A DNA stretch of 64,000 nt from Streptomyces sp. ISL-12 (lineage in GTDB: Bacteria; Actinomycetota; Actinomycetes; Streptomycetales; Streptomycetaceae). Both the position numbers and the translations under genes were made by a program. Numbering within the stretch: the first letter of the stretch is position 1; each line of letters begins with the position of its first letter. Positions 1 through 8,443 of the stretch are shown here, one piece after another. Location of the stretch: positions 40,391 through 104,390 of the forward strand of contig NZ_JAGGOO010000059.1 of NCBI RefSeq assembly GCF_018614415.1, in the 5' to 3' direction. The notes below the pieces were generated by a model. It ran no database searches, was not told where the DNA came from, and saw only the letters and a list, made by a program, of their open reading frames with translations.

Positions 1-840
1 GAGCGCAGCCGGCTCGGCGTGGTCAACGCCGACGACGAGTACGGCCGCCGGCTCGCCCGCGAGGCCACGGTCCCGGTCGTCACCTACTCGGCCGAGGGAC
101 ACCCCGACGCCGACTGGCGGGCCGAGGACGTGGAGGTCGGCCCGCTGGACTCGGCGTTCACCGTGGTCAGTCCGAAGGGCGAGCGGTTCACCGCCCGCTC
201 CCCGCTGGCCGGGCCGTTCAACGTGGCCAACACCCTCGCCGCGATCGTCGCGCTCGCCGCCGCCGGCCTCGACCCCCGGGCCGCGGCCGACGGGGTCGCG
301 GCGGTGCCGGGGGTGCCGGGCCGCCTGGAGCGGGTGGACGCCGGACAGCCGTACCTCGCGGTGGTCGACTACGCGCACAAGACCGACGCGGTCGAGTCGG
401 TCCTCAAGGCGCTGCGCAAGGTGACCGAGGGCCGACTGCACGTCGTCCTCGGCTGCGGCGGCGACCGGGACACCACCAAGCGGATGCCGATGGGCGCCGC
501 CGCCGCGCGGCACGCCGACACCGCCGTACTGACCTCCGACAACCCCCGCTCCGAGGACCCGCTCGCGATCCTCGCCACCATGCTCCAGGGCGCCGCCTCC
601 GTGCCCGCCCACGAGCGCGGCGAGGTGCAGGTCTTCGAGGACCGGGCCGCCGCCGTCGCCGCCGCCGTGGCCCGGGCCGAGCCCGGCGACACGGTGCTGG
701 TCGCGGGCAAGGGCCACGAGCAGGGGCAGGACATCGCCGGGGTGGTGCGTCCCTTCGACGACCGCCAGGTGCTCCGCGAAGCCATCCAGGAGAACCAGGC
801 CCTTCAGCAGACCCAGGCCATCCAGAAGACCCAGGGATGA
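1..840 (+). CDS. murE: MurE, UDP-MurNAc-tripeptide synthetase, 3' part only
   Basis: This is the C-terminal part of the cytoplasmic ligase that adds the third amino acid (diaminopimelate in Streptomyces) to UDP-MurNAc-L-Ala-D-Glu. The frame is open from base 1, so the start and the ATP-binding P-loop lie upstream of the window. Visible are the central-domain motif DYAHKTDAVESV, the GCGGDRDTTKR stretch and DNPRSEDP, the DNPR-type motif that in MurE contacts diaminopimelate, followed by AGKGHEQGQ. The last 20 residues are a Gln-rich low-complexity tail (ALQQTQAIQKTQ). murF follows after 28 bases. Identification is secure; only the truncation by the window edge limits it. Confidence 0.95.
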   Translation, partial: ERSRLGVVNADDEYGRRLAREATVPVVTYSAEGHPDADWRAEDVEVGPLDSAFTVVSPKGERFTARSPLAGPFNVANTLAAIVALAAAGLDPRAAADGVAAVPGVPGRLERVDAGQPYLAVVDYAHKTDAVESVLKALRKVTEGRLHVVLGCGGDRDTTKRMPMGAAAARHADTAVLTSDNPRSEDPLAILATMLQGAASVPAHERGEVQVFEDRAAAVAAAVARAEPGDTVLVAGKGHEQGQDIAGVVRPFDDRQVLREAIQENQALQQTQAIQKTQG

Positions 841-868
841 AATCCCGCATGATCCAGGGGATGTACTT

Positions 869-2275
869 GTGATCGCCCTCTCTCTCGCCGAGATCACAGA
901 AGTCGTCGGCGGGCAGATGCACGACATACCGGATCCGTCGGCCGAGGTCACCGGACCGGTCGTCCGGGACTCCCGCGAGGCGGGACCCGGCAGCCTCTTC
1001 GTCGCCTTCGTCGGCGAACGCGTGGACGGCCACGACTTCGCGCCGGCGGTCGTCGAGGCGGGAGCGGTGGCCGTGCTCGGCTCCCGGCCCGTCGGCGTGC
1101 CCGCGATCGTCGTGGACGACGTCCAGGCCGCCCTCGGCGCCCTCGCCCGCCACGTCGTACGGCGCCTGGGGGCCACCCTGGTGGCGCTCACCGGCTCGGC
1201 GGGCAAGACCAGCACCAAGGACCTCATCGCGCAGGTGATCGGGCGCAAGGCGCCGACGGTGTTCACGCCGGGCTCGCTCAACAACGAGATCGGGCTGCCG
1301 CTGACCGCCCTGACCGCCACCGAGGAGACCCGTTTCCTCGTCCTGGAGATGGGCGCCCGCGGCATCGGCCACATCCGGTACCTCGCCGGACTGACCCCGC
1401 CGAAGATCGGCCTCGTCCTCAACGTCGGCTCCGCGCACATCGGCGAGTTCGGGGGCCGGGAGCAGATCGCGCAGGCCAAGGGCGAACTCGTAGAAGCCCT
1501 TCCGGAAGACGGCACCGCGGTCCTCAACGCGGACGACCCCTACGTACGGGCCATGGCCGCCCGAACGAAGGCGAAGGTGATCCTTTTCGGAGAGTCCGGC
1601 GAAGCGGACGTTCGCGCCGAGAACGTGCGACTAACGGACACCGGACAGCCCGCGTTCAGGCTTCACACACCCTCCGGTGCAAGCGATGTGACGATGCGCC
1701 TGTACGGTGAGCATCACGTGTCGAACGCGCTCGCCGCGGCCGCCGTCGCCCACGAGTTGGGCATGTCCGCAGACGAGATCGCCACCGCGCTCTCCGAGGC
1801 GGGCTCCCTCTCCCGCTGGCGGATGGAGGTCACCGAGCGCCCGGACGGCGTGACGCTCGTCAACGACGCCTACAACGCGAACCCCGAGTCCATGAAGGCC
1901 GCGCTGCGCGCGCTGGCCGCGATGGGCAACGGACGTCGTACGTGGGCGGTGCTCGGCAAGATGGCCGAGCTCGGGGACGAGGCGCTCGCCGAGCACGACG
2001 CGGTCGGACGGCTCGCCGTCCGGCTCAACGTCAGCAAGCTCGTCGCGGTCGGGGGCAGGGAAGCCCAATGGCTGCAACTGGGCGCATACAACGAGGGTTC
2101 GTGGGGTGAGGAGTCGGTGCACGTGTCCGACGCACAGGCGGCGATCGACCTGTTGCGCAGCGAGTTGCGCCCGGGGGACGTCGTGCTCGTGAAGGCGTCC
2201 CGTTCGGTGGGTCTGGAAGCGGTCGCCACGGCGCTGCTCGAGACCGGCACCGAGGGTGAGGTAGCCGCCCGATGA
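869..2275 (+). CDS. murF: MurF, UDP-MurNAc-tripeptide:D-Ala-D-Ala ligase
   Basis: This is the ATP-dependent cytoplasmic ligase that adds D-Ala-D-Ala to complete the UDP-MurNAc-pentapeptide. The 468-residue length is normal. The P-loop is LTGSAGKTSTKD (about residues 108-118), followed by NNEIGLPLT and LEMGARGIGHI, with the C-terminal ligase motif NDAYNANPESM. The GTG start gives the typical N-terminus MIALSLAEITEVVGG. Its stop overlaps the mraY start by four bases (ATGA), so the soluble ligase and the membrane transferase that uses its product are probably translationally coupled. Confidence 0.96.
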   Translation: MIALSLAEITEVVGGQMHDIPDPSAEVTGPVVRDSREAGPGSLFVAFVGERVDGHDFAPAVVEAGAVAVLGSRPVGVPAIVVDDVQAALGALARHVVRRLGATLVALTGSAGKTSTKDLIAQVIGRKAPTVFTPGSLNNEIGLPLTALTATEETRFLVLEMGARGIGHIRYLAGLTPPKIGLVLNVGSAHIGEFGGREQIAQAKGELVEALPEDGTAVLNADDPYVRAMAARTKAKVILFGESGEADVRAENVRLTDTGQPAFRLHTPSGASDVTMRLYGEHHVSNALAAAAVAHELGMSADEIATALSEAGSLSRWRMEVTERPDGVTLVNDAYNANPESMKAALRALAAMGNGRRTWAVLGKMAELGDEALAEHDAVGRLAVRLNVSKLVAVGGREAQWLQLGAYNEGSWGEESVHVSDAQAAIDLLRSELRPGDVVLVKASRSVGLEAVATALLETGTEGEVAAR

Positions 2276-3372
2276 TGAAGCAGATCCTGTTCGCGGGAGT
2301 CATCGGTCTCTTCCTGACGCTGGTCGGCACCCCGTTGCTGATCAAGCTCCTCGCCCGCAAGGGCTACGGCCAGTACATCCGTGACGACGGCCCGCGCGAG
2401 CACGCCAGCAAGCGCGGTACGCCGACGATGGGCGGTATCGCCTTCATCCTGGCGACCGTCGCCGCGTACTTCCTGGCCAAGATCATCACCAGCTACCTGG
2501 AGCCCGACCCCGACGTCGACGCGGCGCCGACCTTCTCGGGTCTGCTGGTGCTCGGCCTGATGGTCGGCATGGGTCTGGTCGGCTTCCTGGACGACTACAT
2601 CAAGATCGTCAAGCGGCGTTCGCTGGGTCTGCGGGCCAAGGCGAAGATGGCCGGCCAGCTGATCGTCGGCATCGCCTTCGCGGTGCTCTCGCTCCAGTTC
2701 GCGGACAGCCGCGGCAACACCCCGGCCTCCACCAAGCTGTCGTTCATCACGGACTTCGGCTGGACGATCGGCCCGGTGCTGTTCGTGGTCTGGGCGCTGT
2801 TCATGATCCTGGCGATGTCCAACGGCGTGAACCTCACCGACGGCCTGGACGGTCTGGCCACCGGCGCCTCCGTCCTCGTCTTCGGCGCCTACACCTTCAT
2901 CGGCGTCTGGCAGTTCCAGGAGTCCTGCGCCAACGCGCAGACCCTGACCAACCCGGGTGCCTGCTACGAGGTACGGGACCCCCTCGACCTGGCGGTGGTC
3001 GCCTCCGCGCTGATGGGCTCCTGCCTGGGCTTCCTGTGGTGGAACACCTCGCCGGCCAAGATCTTCATGGGCGACACCGGTTCGCTCGCGCTCGGCGGTG
3101 TGCTGGCGGGTCTGGCGATCTGCTCCCGTACCGAGCTGCTGATGGCCATCCTCGGCGGCCTGTTCGTCCTGATCACCATGTCGGTGGTCATCCAGGTCGG
3201 CTCGTTCCGGATGACCGGCAAGCGCGTCTTCCGGATGGCGCCACTCCAGCACCACTTCGAACTCAAAGGCTGGTCCGAGGTCCTTGTCGTGGTCCGCTTC
3301 TGGATCATCCAGGGCATCTGTGTGATCGTCGGACTGGGCCTCTTCTACGCGGGATGGGCAGCGGACAAGTGA
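2272..3372 (+). CDS. mraY: MraY, phospho-MurNAc-pentapeptide translocase
   Basis: This integral membrane enzyme transfers phospho-MurNAc-pentapeptide from UDP to undecaprenyl phosphate, making lipid I. At 366 residues it shows the expected roughly ten hydrophobic segments. Family motifs are GFLDDYIKI (Mg-binding aspartates, about residue 105), NGVNLTDGLDGLATG (about 183-197) and FMGDTGSLALGG (about 265-276). The ATG start overlaps the murF stop, and the TGA stop overlaps the murD GTG, so three successive steps of precursor synthesis are coupled end to end. Confidence 0.97.
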   Translation: MMKQILFAGVIGLFLTLVGTPLLIKLLARKGYGQYIRDDGPREHASKRGTPTMGGIAFILATVAAYFLAKIITSYLEPDPDVDAAPTFSGLLVLGLMVGMGLVGFLDDYIKIVKRRSLGLRAKAKMAGQLIVGIAFAVLSLQFADSRGNTPASTKLSFITDFGWTIGPVLFVVWALFMILAMSNGVNLTDGLDGLATGASVLVFGAYTFIGVWQFQESCANAQTLTNPGACYEVRDPLDLAVVASALMGSCLGFLWWNTSPAKIFMGDTGSLALGGVLAGLAICSRTELLMAILGGLFVLITMSVVIQVGSFRMTGKRVFRMAPLQHHFELKGWSEVLVVVRFWIIQGICVIVGLGLFYAGWAADK

Positions 3373-4787
3373 CCGACTCGGTGTCCTCGGAACTTCAGGG
3401 CAAGCACGTCACCGTCGCCGGACTCGGCGTCTCCGGAGTACCGGCGGCCAAGGTCCTGCACGGCCTCGGCGCGCGCGTCACCGTCGTCAACGACGGCGCG
3501 GACGAGCGCGCGCGGGCGCAGGCGGCGGAACTGGAGGCGCTCGGCATCACCGTGCGCCTCGGCGACGGCGACTCCTTGCCCGAGGGCACCGACCTGATCG
3601 TCACCGCCCCCGGCTGGAAGCCGACCAAGCCGCTCTTCACGGCGGCCACCGCGGCCGGCGTCCCCGTCTGGGGCGACGTCGAACTGGCCTGGCGGCTGCG
3701 GGGCGAGAACGCCGCCCCCTGGCTGGCGGTCACCGGCACCAACGGCAAGACCACCACCGTCCAGATGCTCGCCTCGATCCTGAAGGCGGCGGGCCTGCGC
3801 ACCGCCGCCGTCGGCAACATCGGCGTCTCCCTGCTGGACGCGGTCACCGGCGAGGAGGAGTACGACGTCCTCGCGGTGGAGCTGTCCAGCTACCAGCTCC
3901 ACTGGGCGCCCTCGCTGCGCGCCCACTCGGCCGCCGTCCTCAACCTCGCCCCCGACCACCTCGACTGGCACGGCTCGATGGAGGCGTACGCCGCCGACAA
4001 GGGCCGCGTCTACGAGGGCAATCGGATCGCCTGCGTCTACAACGCCGCCGACCCGGCCACCGAGGCCCTGGTCCGCGAGGCCGACGTCGAGGAGGGCTGC
4101 CGGGCCATCGGCTTCACCCTCGGCGCCCCGGCGCCCTCCCAACTCGGCGTCGTGGACGGCATCCTGGTCGACCGCGCCTTCGTGGAGAACCGGCAGAAGA
4201 ACGCCCAGGAGCTGGCCGAGGTCGCCGACGTGAACCCGCCGGCCCCGCACAACATCGCCAACGCGCTGGCCGCCGCCGCCCTCGCCCGCGCCTACGGGGT
4301 GCCCCCGGCGGCCGTCCGCGACGGGCTGCGCGCCTTCACCCCGGACGCCCACCGCATCGCGCACGTCGCCGACGTGGACGGCGTGGCCTACGTGGACGAC
4401 TCCAAGGCGACCAACACCCATGCCGCCGAGGCCTCCTTGGCGGCGTACGAGTCGATCGTGTGGATCGCCGGCGGCCTCGCCAAGGGCGCCACCTTCGACG
4501 AACTGGTCACGGGCGCGGCGAAGCGGCTGCGCGGCGTGGTGCTGATCGGCGCCGACCGCGCGCTGATCCGCGAAGCTCTGGCGCGACACGCCCCCGAGGT
4601 ACCGGTCGTCGACCTCGACCGGACCGACACTGGGGCGATGCTCGCGGCCGTCCAGGAGGCGCGGCGGCTCGCCCGGCCCGGCGACACGGTGCTGCTGGCC
4701 CCGGCCTGCGCTTCCATGGACATGTTCGCCAACTACAACAAGCGCGGTGACGCGTTCGCACAGGCCGTTCGCGAACTCGGCGCCTGA
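3369..4787 (+). CDS. murD: MurD, UDP-MurNAc-L-Ala:D-Glu ligase
   Basis: This cytoplasmic Mur ligase adds D-glutamate to UDP-MurNAc-L-Ala. The open frame extends upstream inside mraY, but the start taken here is the GTG at 3369 that overlaps the mraY stop (GTGA). It gives 472 residues and the N-terminus MTDSVSSELQGKHVTVAGLG, with a Rossmann-like first domain. The P-loop VTGTNGKTTT lies at residues 121-130, then NLAPDHLDWHG, and the C-terminal domain has DDSKATNTHAA and LAPACASMDMF. The next gene, ftsW, starts 74 bases downstream. Confidence 0.96.
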   Translation: MTDSVSSELQGKHVTVAGLGVSGVPAAKVLHGLGARVTVVNDGADERARAQAAELEALGITVRLGDGDSLPEGTDLIVTAPGWKPTKPLFTAATAAGVPVWGDVELAWRLRGENAAPWLAVTGTNGKTTTVQMLASILKAAGLRTAAVGNIGVSLLDAVTGEEEYDVLAVELSSYQLHWAPSLRAHSAAVLNLAPDHLDWHGSMEAYAADKGRVYEGNRIACVYNAADPATEALVREADVEEGCRAIGFTLGAPAPSQLGVVDGILVDRAFVENRQKNAQELAEVADVNPPAPHNIANALAAAALARAYGVPPAAVRDGLRAFTPDAHRIAHVADVDGVAYVDDSKATNTHAAEASLAAYESIVWIAGGLAKGATFDELVTGAAKRLRGVVLIGADRALIREALARHAPEVPVVDLDRTDTGAMLAAVQEARRLARPGDTVLLAPACASMDMFANYNKRGDAFAQAVRELGA

Positions 4788-4861
4788 CCCGGCCTGCCGC
4801 GCCGGGTGACCACGGGAGGGACACGTGGGACGGTCCAGGCCGACGTACAGCGGAGGCTGCG

Positions 4862-6232
4862 ATGCCCGGTAGTCCCGGCAGCCGTACCGGACGGCCGCCC
4901 GCACAGCGGACCGTCCAGCGGCCCGCCGCCCGGCGGACGACGCCCGAGAACCCGGTGCTGCGGCTGTACACCCGGCTGCAACGGGCCTGGGACCGGCCGC
5001 TGACCGCCTATTACCTGATCGCCGGCGGCAGTGCGCTGATCACCGTGCTCGGCCTCGTGATGGTCTACTCGGCCTCCCAGATCACCGCGCTCCAGCTCTC
5101 GCTGCCGGGCTCGTACTTCTTCCGCAAACAGTTCCTGGCCGCCGCGATCGGCGCCGCGCTGCTGCTCGCCGCCATGCGGATGCCGGTCAAGCTGCACCGG
5201 GCGCTGGCCTACCCGATCCTGGCCGGCGCGGTCTTCCTGATGGCGTTGGTGCAGGTGCCGGGGATAGGGATGTCGGTCAACGGCAACCAGAACTGGATCT
5301 CCGTCGGCGGCCCCTTCCAGCTCCAGCCCAGCGAGTTCGGCAAGCTCGCCCTGGTGCTGTGGGGCGCCGACCTGCTCGCCCGCAAACAGGACAAGCGGCT
5401 GCTGACCCAGTGGAAGCACATGCTGGTGCCGCTGGTGCCGGTCGCCTTCCTCCTCCTCGGACTGATCATGCTCGGGGGTGACATGGGCACCGCGATCATC
5501 CTGACCGCCATCGCCTTCGGGCTGCTGTGGCTGGCGGGGGCGCCCACCCGGATGTTCGCGGGCGTGCTCTCGGTCGCCGGGCTGCTCGGGGTGATCCTCA
5601 TCCAGACCAACCCGAACCGGCTCGACCGCTTCGCCTGCATCGGCGCCACCGAGATGAGTCCCGAGGGGGACTGCTGGCAGGCCGTGCACGGCATCTACGC
5701 CCTCGCCTCCGGCGGACTCTTCGGTTCCGGACTGGGCGCCAGCGTGGAGAAATGGGGTCAACTCCCCGAAGCGCACACCGACTTCATCTTCGCCGTCACC
5801 GGTGAGGAACTGGGCTTGGCGGGGACGCTGTCGGTGCTCGCCCTCTTCGCGGCTCTAGGCTATGCGGGTATCCGCGTGGCCGGACGCACGGAGGACCCCT
5901 TCGTCAGGTATGCCGCGGGAGGCGTGACCACCTGGATCACGGCCCAGGCCGTGATCAACATCGGCGCTGTCCTCGGACTGCTGCCGATCGCCGGTGTCCC
6001 GCTCCCGCTGTTCTCCTACGGAGGTTCCGCCCTGCTGCCGACCATGTTCGCCATCGGGCTGCTGATCGCCTTCGCACGCGACGAGCCCGCTGCGCGGGCG
6101 GCGCTTGCGATGCGGCAACCTCGCTTTGGTAGAAAGCGGGGGACCGGGGGCACCGGGTCCAAGCGGAGGCCCCGGAGTTGGAACACGATGCGACGGCGTG
6201 CCTCGGCGGCACGCTCGTCCGGAGAGCGGTGA
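4862..6232 (+). CDS. ftsW: FtsW, SEDS-family septal peptidoglycan polymerase
   Basis: FtsW is the SEDS glycosyltransferase that polymerises lipid II at the division septum with its cognate class B PBP (FtsI; not in this window). The 456 residues start at an ATG with CGGAGG placed 5 bases upstream. About 50 basic/proline-rich cytoplasmic residues precede roughly ten membrane segments. SEDS motifs include GGDMGTA, LPEAHTDFIFAVTGEELG (the extracellular loop region) and GVPLPLFSYGGSALLP near the last helices. The C-terminus is Arg-rich. Placement between murD and murG is typical of dcw clusters. Confidence 0.95.
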   Translation: MPGSPGSRTGRPPAQRTVQRPAARRTTPENPVLRLYTRLQRAWDRPLTAYYLIAGGSALITVLGLVMVYSASQITALQLSLPGSYFFRKQFLAAAIGAALLLAAMRMPVKLHRALAYPILAGAVFLMALVQVPGIGMSVNGNQNWISVGGPFQLQPSEFGKLALVLWGADLLARKQDKRLLTQWKHMLVPLVPVAFLLLGLIMLGGDMGTAIILTAIAFGLLWLAGAPTRMFAGVLSVAGLLGVILIQTNPNRLDRFACIGATEMSPEGDCWQAVHGIYALASGGLFGSGLGASVEKWGQLPEAHTDFIFAVTGEELGLAGTLSVLALFAALGYAGIRVAGRTEDPFVRYAAGGVTTWITAQAVINIGAVLGLLPIAGVPLPLFSYGGSALLPTMFAIGLLIAFARDEPAARAALAMRQPRFGRKRGTGGTGSKRRPRSWNTMRRRASAARSSGER

Positions 6233-6238
6233 ATTTCG

Positions 6239-7336
6239 GTGCATGTCGTACTCGCCGGCGGAGGAACCGCGGGCCACATCGAGCCCGCGCTCGCCCTCGC
6301 GGACGCCCTGCGCAGGCAGGACCCGACCGTGGGCATCACGGCCCTGGGCACGGAGCGCGGCCTGGAGACCCGTCTCGTACCCGAGCGCGGGTACGAACTG
6401 GCGCTGATCCCGGCCGTACCGCTGCCGCGCAAGCCCACCCCCGAGCTGATCACCGTCCCGGGCCGGCTGCGCGGCACCATCAAGGCGACCGAGCAGATCC
6501 TGGAGCGCACCAAGGCCGACGCCGTGGTCGGCTTCGGCGGCTACGTCGCCCTGCCCGGCTACCTCGCGGCCAAGCGCCTCGGCGTGCCGATCGTCGTCCA
6601 CGAGGCCAACGCCCGCCCCGGCCTGGCCAACAAGATCGGCTCCCGGTACGCCCGTCAGGTCGCCGTCTCCACCCCCGACAGCAAACTGCGCAACTCCCGT
6701 TACATCGGCATCCCGCTGCGCCGCTCGGTGGCCACCCTGGACCGGGCCGCCGCCCGCCCCGAGGCCCGCGCCATGTTCGGGCTCGACCCCAATCTGCCGA
6801 CGCTCCTCGTCTCCGGCGGCTCGCAGGGCGCCCGCCGCCTCAACGAGGTGGTCCAGCAGGTCGCGCCCTGGCTCCAGCAGGCCGGCATCCAGATCCTGCA
6901 CGCGGTCGGCCCGAAGAACGAACTGCCGCAGGTGCAGCAGATGCCGGGGATGCCCCCGTACATCCCGGTAAGTTATCTGGACCGGATGGACCTCGCGTAC
7001 GCCGCGGCCGACATGATGCTCTGCCGCGCGGGCGCGATGACCGTCGCCGAACTCTCCGCCGTCGGACTCCCGGCCGCCTACGTCCCGCTGCCCATCGGCA
7101 ACGGCGAACAGCGGCTCAACGCCCAGCCGGTGGTCAAGGCCGGCGGCGGACTGCTGGTCGACGACGCGGAACTCACCCCCGAGTGGGTCCAGCAGAACGT
7201 GCTGCCCGTGCTCGCCGACCCGCACCGGCTGTACGAGATGTCCCGCGCCGCCGCCGAGTTCGGCCGCCGGGACGCCGACGACCTGCTCGTCGGCATGGTG
7301 TACGAGGCGATCAGCGCCGCCCGTGCACAGCGCTAG
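6239..7336 (+). CDS. murG: MurG, lipid II-forming GlcNAc transferase
   Basis: MurG adds GlcNAc to lipid I at the inner membrane face to give lipid II. The family GT28 motifs are present: GGGTAGHIEPALALA near the N-terminus, HEANARPGLANKIG (about residues 117-130), SGGSQGARRLNEV (about 192-204) and CRAGAMTVAEL. Length is 365 residues. The GTG start is 6 bases after the ftsW stop and is preceded by GGAGAG. ftsQ follows directly: the murC gene found between murG and ftsQ in many bacteria is absent here, as in other Streptomyces. Confidence 0.96.
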   Translation: MHVVLAGGGTAGHIEPALALADALRRQDPTVGITALGTERGLETRLVPERGYELALIPAVPLPRKPTPELITVPGRLRGTIKATEQILERTKADAVVGFGGYVALPGYLAAKRLGVPIVVHEANARPGLANKIGSRYARQVAVSTPDSKLRNSRYIGIPLRRSVATLDRAAARPEARAMFGLDPNLPTLLVSGGSQGARRLNEVVQQVAPWLQQAGIQILHAVGPKNELPQVQQMPGMPPYIPVSYLDRMDLAYAAADMMLCRAGAMTVAELSAVGLPAAYVPLPIGNGEQRLNAQPVVKAGGGLLVDDAELTPEWVQQNVLPVLADPHRLYEMSRAAAEFGRRDADDLLVGMVYEAISAARAQR

Positions 7337-7361
7337 GCACATCTGACGGAGGGCAGGAAGC

Positions 7362-8156
7362 GTGGCCGGACCGACCACCGCCGAACGCGGCGCACGCAGG
7401 CGGGAGTCGTCCGGCCCGCCCCGCGTCCGGCGCTTCAAGCGCCCCCGCCTTCGTACGATCGTCATCCTGGCCGCCCTCCTCGTGACCCTGGGCGGGGCGG
7501 CCGGCTGGCTCTTCTACGGGTCGGCCTGGCTCCGGGTGGAAGAGGTCTCGGTCTCCGGGACCCGGGTGCTGACCCCCGAGCAGGTGCGCGAGGCCGCCGA
7601 CGTCCCGGTCGGGGAGCCGCTCATTTCCGTCGGCATCGAGACCATCGAAGCGCGTTTGACGAAGAAATTGCCCCGAATTGACGTGATTGAGGCCGACCGT
7701 TCCTGGCCCGACGGAATCGAGCTGAAAGTGACAGAGCGCACTCCGGTTCTGTTGGTGCAAAACGGCGACAAGTATGTGGAAGTGGACGACGGCGGTGTCC
7801 GATTCGCCACGGTTTCCCGTGCACCCAAGGGTGTTCCCCTGCTGGAATTGGCGGTGTCCCGCCCGGGTTCGGCCGCCGCGAGCCTGCGCCGTTTCGGCGA
7901 GGACCGGCTCGCCCGGGAGGCGGTCCGGGTCGCCGGCCGGGTGCCGGACCCGGTCGCGCGTGACACCCGGCTGGTCAAGGTGCGTTCCTTCGACGACATC
8001 TCGCTGGAGTTGACCGGCGGGCGTACCGTCGCGTGGGGAAGCGGTGAAAAGGGCGCGGACAAGGCGCGCGCGCTCACCGCGCTGATGAAAGCCGCGCCCG
8101 GTGCGCGGCACTTCGACGTAAGTGTTCCCACTGCCCCGGCCTCATCAGGGAGTTGA
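7362..8156 (+). CDS. ftsQ: FtsQ, divisome bitopic protein
   Basis: FtsQ links the cytoplasmic and periplasmic-side divisome and recruits FtsL/DivIC. The layout is a basic cytoplasmic tail (residues 1-30), one membrane span (about 31-53, VILAALLVTLGGAAGWLF), a POTRA domain (EEVSVSGTRVLTPEQVREAA onward) and the FtsQ/DivIB beta domain. The GTG start has GGAGGG 11 bases upstream. Around 7620-7860 the codon use is less G/C-rich than in the neighbouring genes. The gap to ftsZ (287 bases) carries the ftsZ promoters. Confidence 0.92.
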   Translation: MAGPTTAERGARRRESSGPPRVRRFKRPRLRTIVILAALLVTLGGAAGWLFYGSAWLRVEEVSVSGTRVLTPEQVREAADVPVGEPLISVGIETIEARLTKKLPRIDVIEADRSWPDGIELKVTERTPVLLVQNGDKYVEVDDGGVRFATVSRAPKGVPLLELAVSRPGSAAASLRRFGEDRLAREAVRVAGRVPDPVARDTRLVKVRSFDDISLELTGGRTVAWGSGEKGADKARALTALMKAAPGARHFDVSVPTAPASSGS

Positions 8157-8184
8157 CGGGTATCGGTGCAGGCCAGCACCCTGG

Positions 8185-8215
8185 TTGGGCAGCGCTATGG
8201 CTGATCACATAGGGT
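8185..8215 (+). promoter_or_regulatory. candidate distal ftsZ promoter
   Basis: TTGGGC (8185-8190) and TAGGGT (8210-8215) are separated by 19 bases, a loose match to a housekeeping-sigma promoter. Transcription would start near 8222. Streptomyces ftsZ is known to have several promoters in this gap, but which one this would be cannot be told from sequence. Confidence 0.35.
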
Positions 8216-8246
8216 GAAAAGAAAAACGGGAGGTTCGGCGTGTTCG

Positions 8247-8276
8247 TTGAACGCGCGCCACTTGTCGACTTAGTGT
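8247..8276 (+). promoter_or_regulatory. candidate proximal ftsZ promoter
   Basis: TTGAAC (8247-8252) and TAGTGT (8271-8276) are separated by 18 bases, a good match to an HrdB-type promoter. The start point would be near 8283, giving a leader of about 160 bases. In S. coelicolor one ftsZ promoter is strongly raised in sporulating aerial hyphae; this could be its counterpart. Confidence 0.55.
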
Positions 8277-8306
8277 CCTGTTCAGAAGACTCCAGGGAAC
8301 AGACAC
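8273..8306 (+). repeat. inverted repeat over the proximal ftsZ promoter
   Basis: GTGTC-c-TGTTC (8273-8283) is complementary to GAACAGACAC (8297-8306), leaving one bulged C and a 13-base loop. It overlaps the -10 hexamer and start region of the proximal promoter, so it could be a protein-binding palindrome or, on longer transcripts, an RNA hairpin. Confidence 0.5.
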
Positions 8307-8312
8307 ACTGGT

Positions 8313-8337
8313 AACCCTAAACTTCAGGGTTAGGGTT
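8313..8337 (+). repeat. AACCCTAA/TTAGGGTT palindrome in the ftsZ leader
   Basis: AACCCTAA (8313-8320) pairs perfectly with TTAGGGTT (8330-8337). A competing stem uses AACCCT (8313-8318) and AGGGTT (8326-8331), because AGGGTT is tandemly doubled. The two mutually exclusive hairpins would both be in the 5' UTR made from the proximal promoter. Function unknown. Confidence 0.5.
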
Positions 8338-8443
8338 CGGGTCGGCGCTACGGACCGTCCCATTCGGCATCAGTCGTCGGGTCGCGGGGCAGCAGTGCTC
8401 CAGCGGTTCGACGACACGTAACTCGAGGCGAGAGGCCTTCGAC

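Larger units (their letters stand above)
8240..8314 (+). other. possible 24-codon leader ORF containing a TTA codon
   Basis: A GTG at 8240 is preceded by GGGAGG at 8228-8233 with a 6-base spacer, an excellent Streptomyces ribosome site. The frame runs 24 codons to TAA at 8312-8314 and contains TTA (codon 11), the rare bldA-decoded leucine codon. It would lie only on transcripts starting upstream (for example near 8222), because a second promoter lies inside it. No homology is claimed; it may be chance. Confidence 0.25.

Noticed and set aside
8313..8337. TTAGGG-like sequence suggestive of telomere repeats
   Set aside because: Only two hexamers are present, within a palindrome in the ftsZ leader. 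Streptomyces telomeres do not use TTAGGG repeats.
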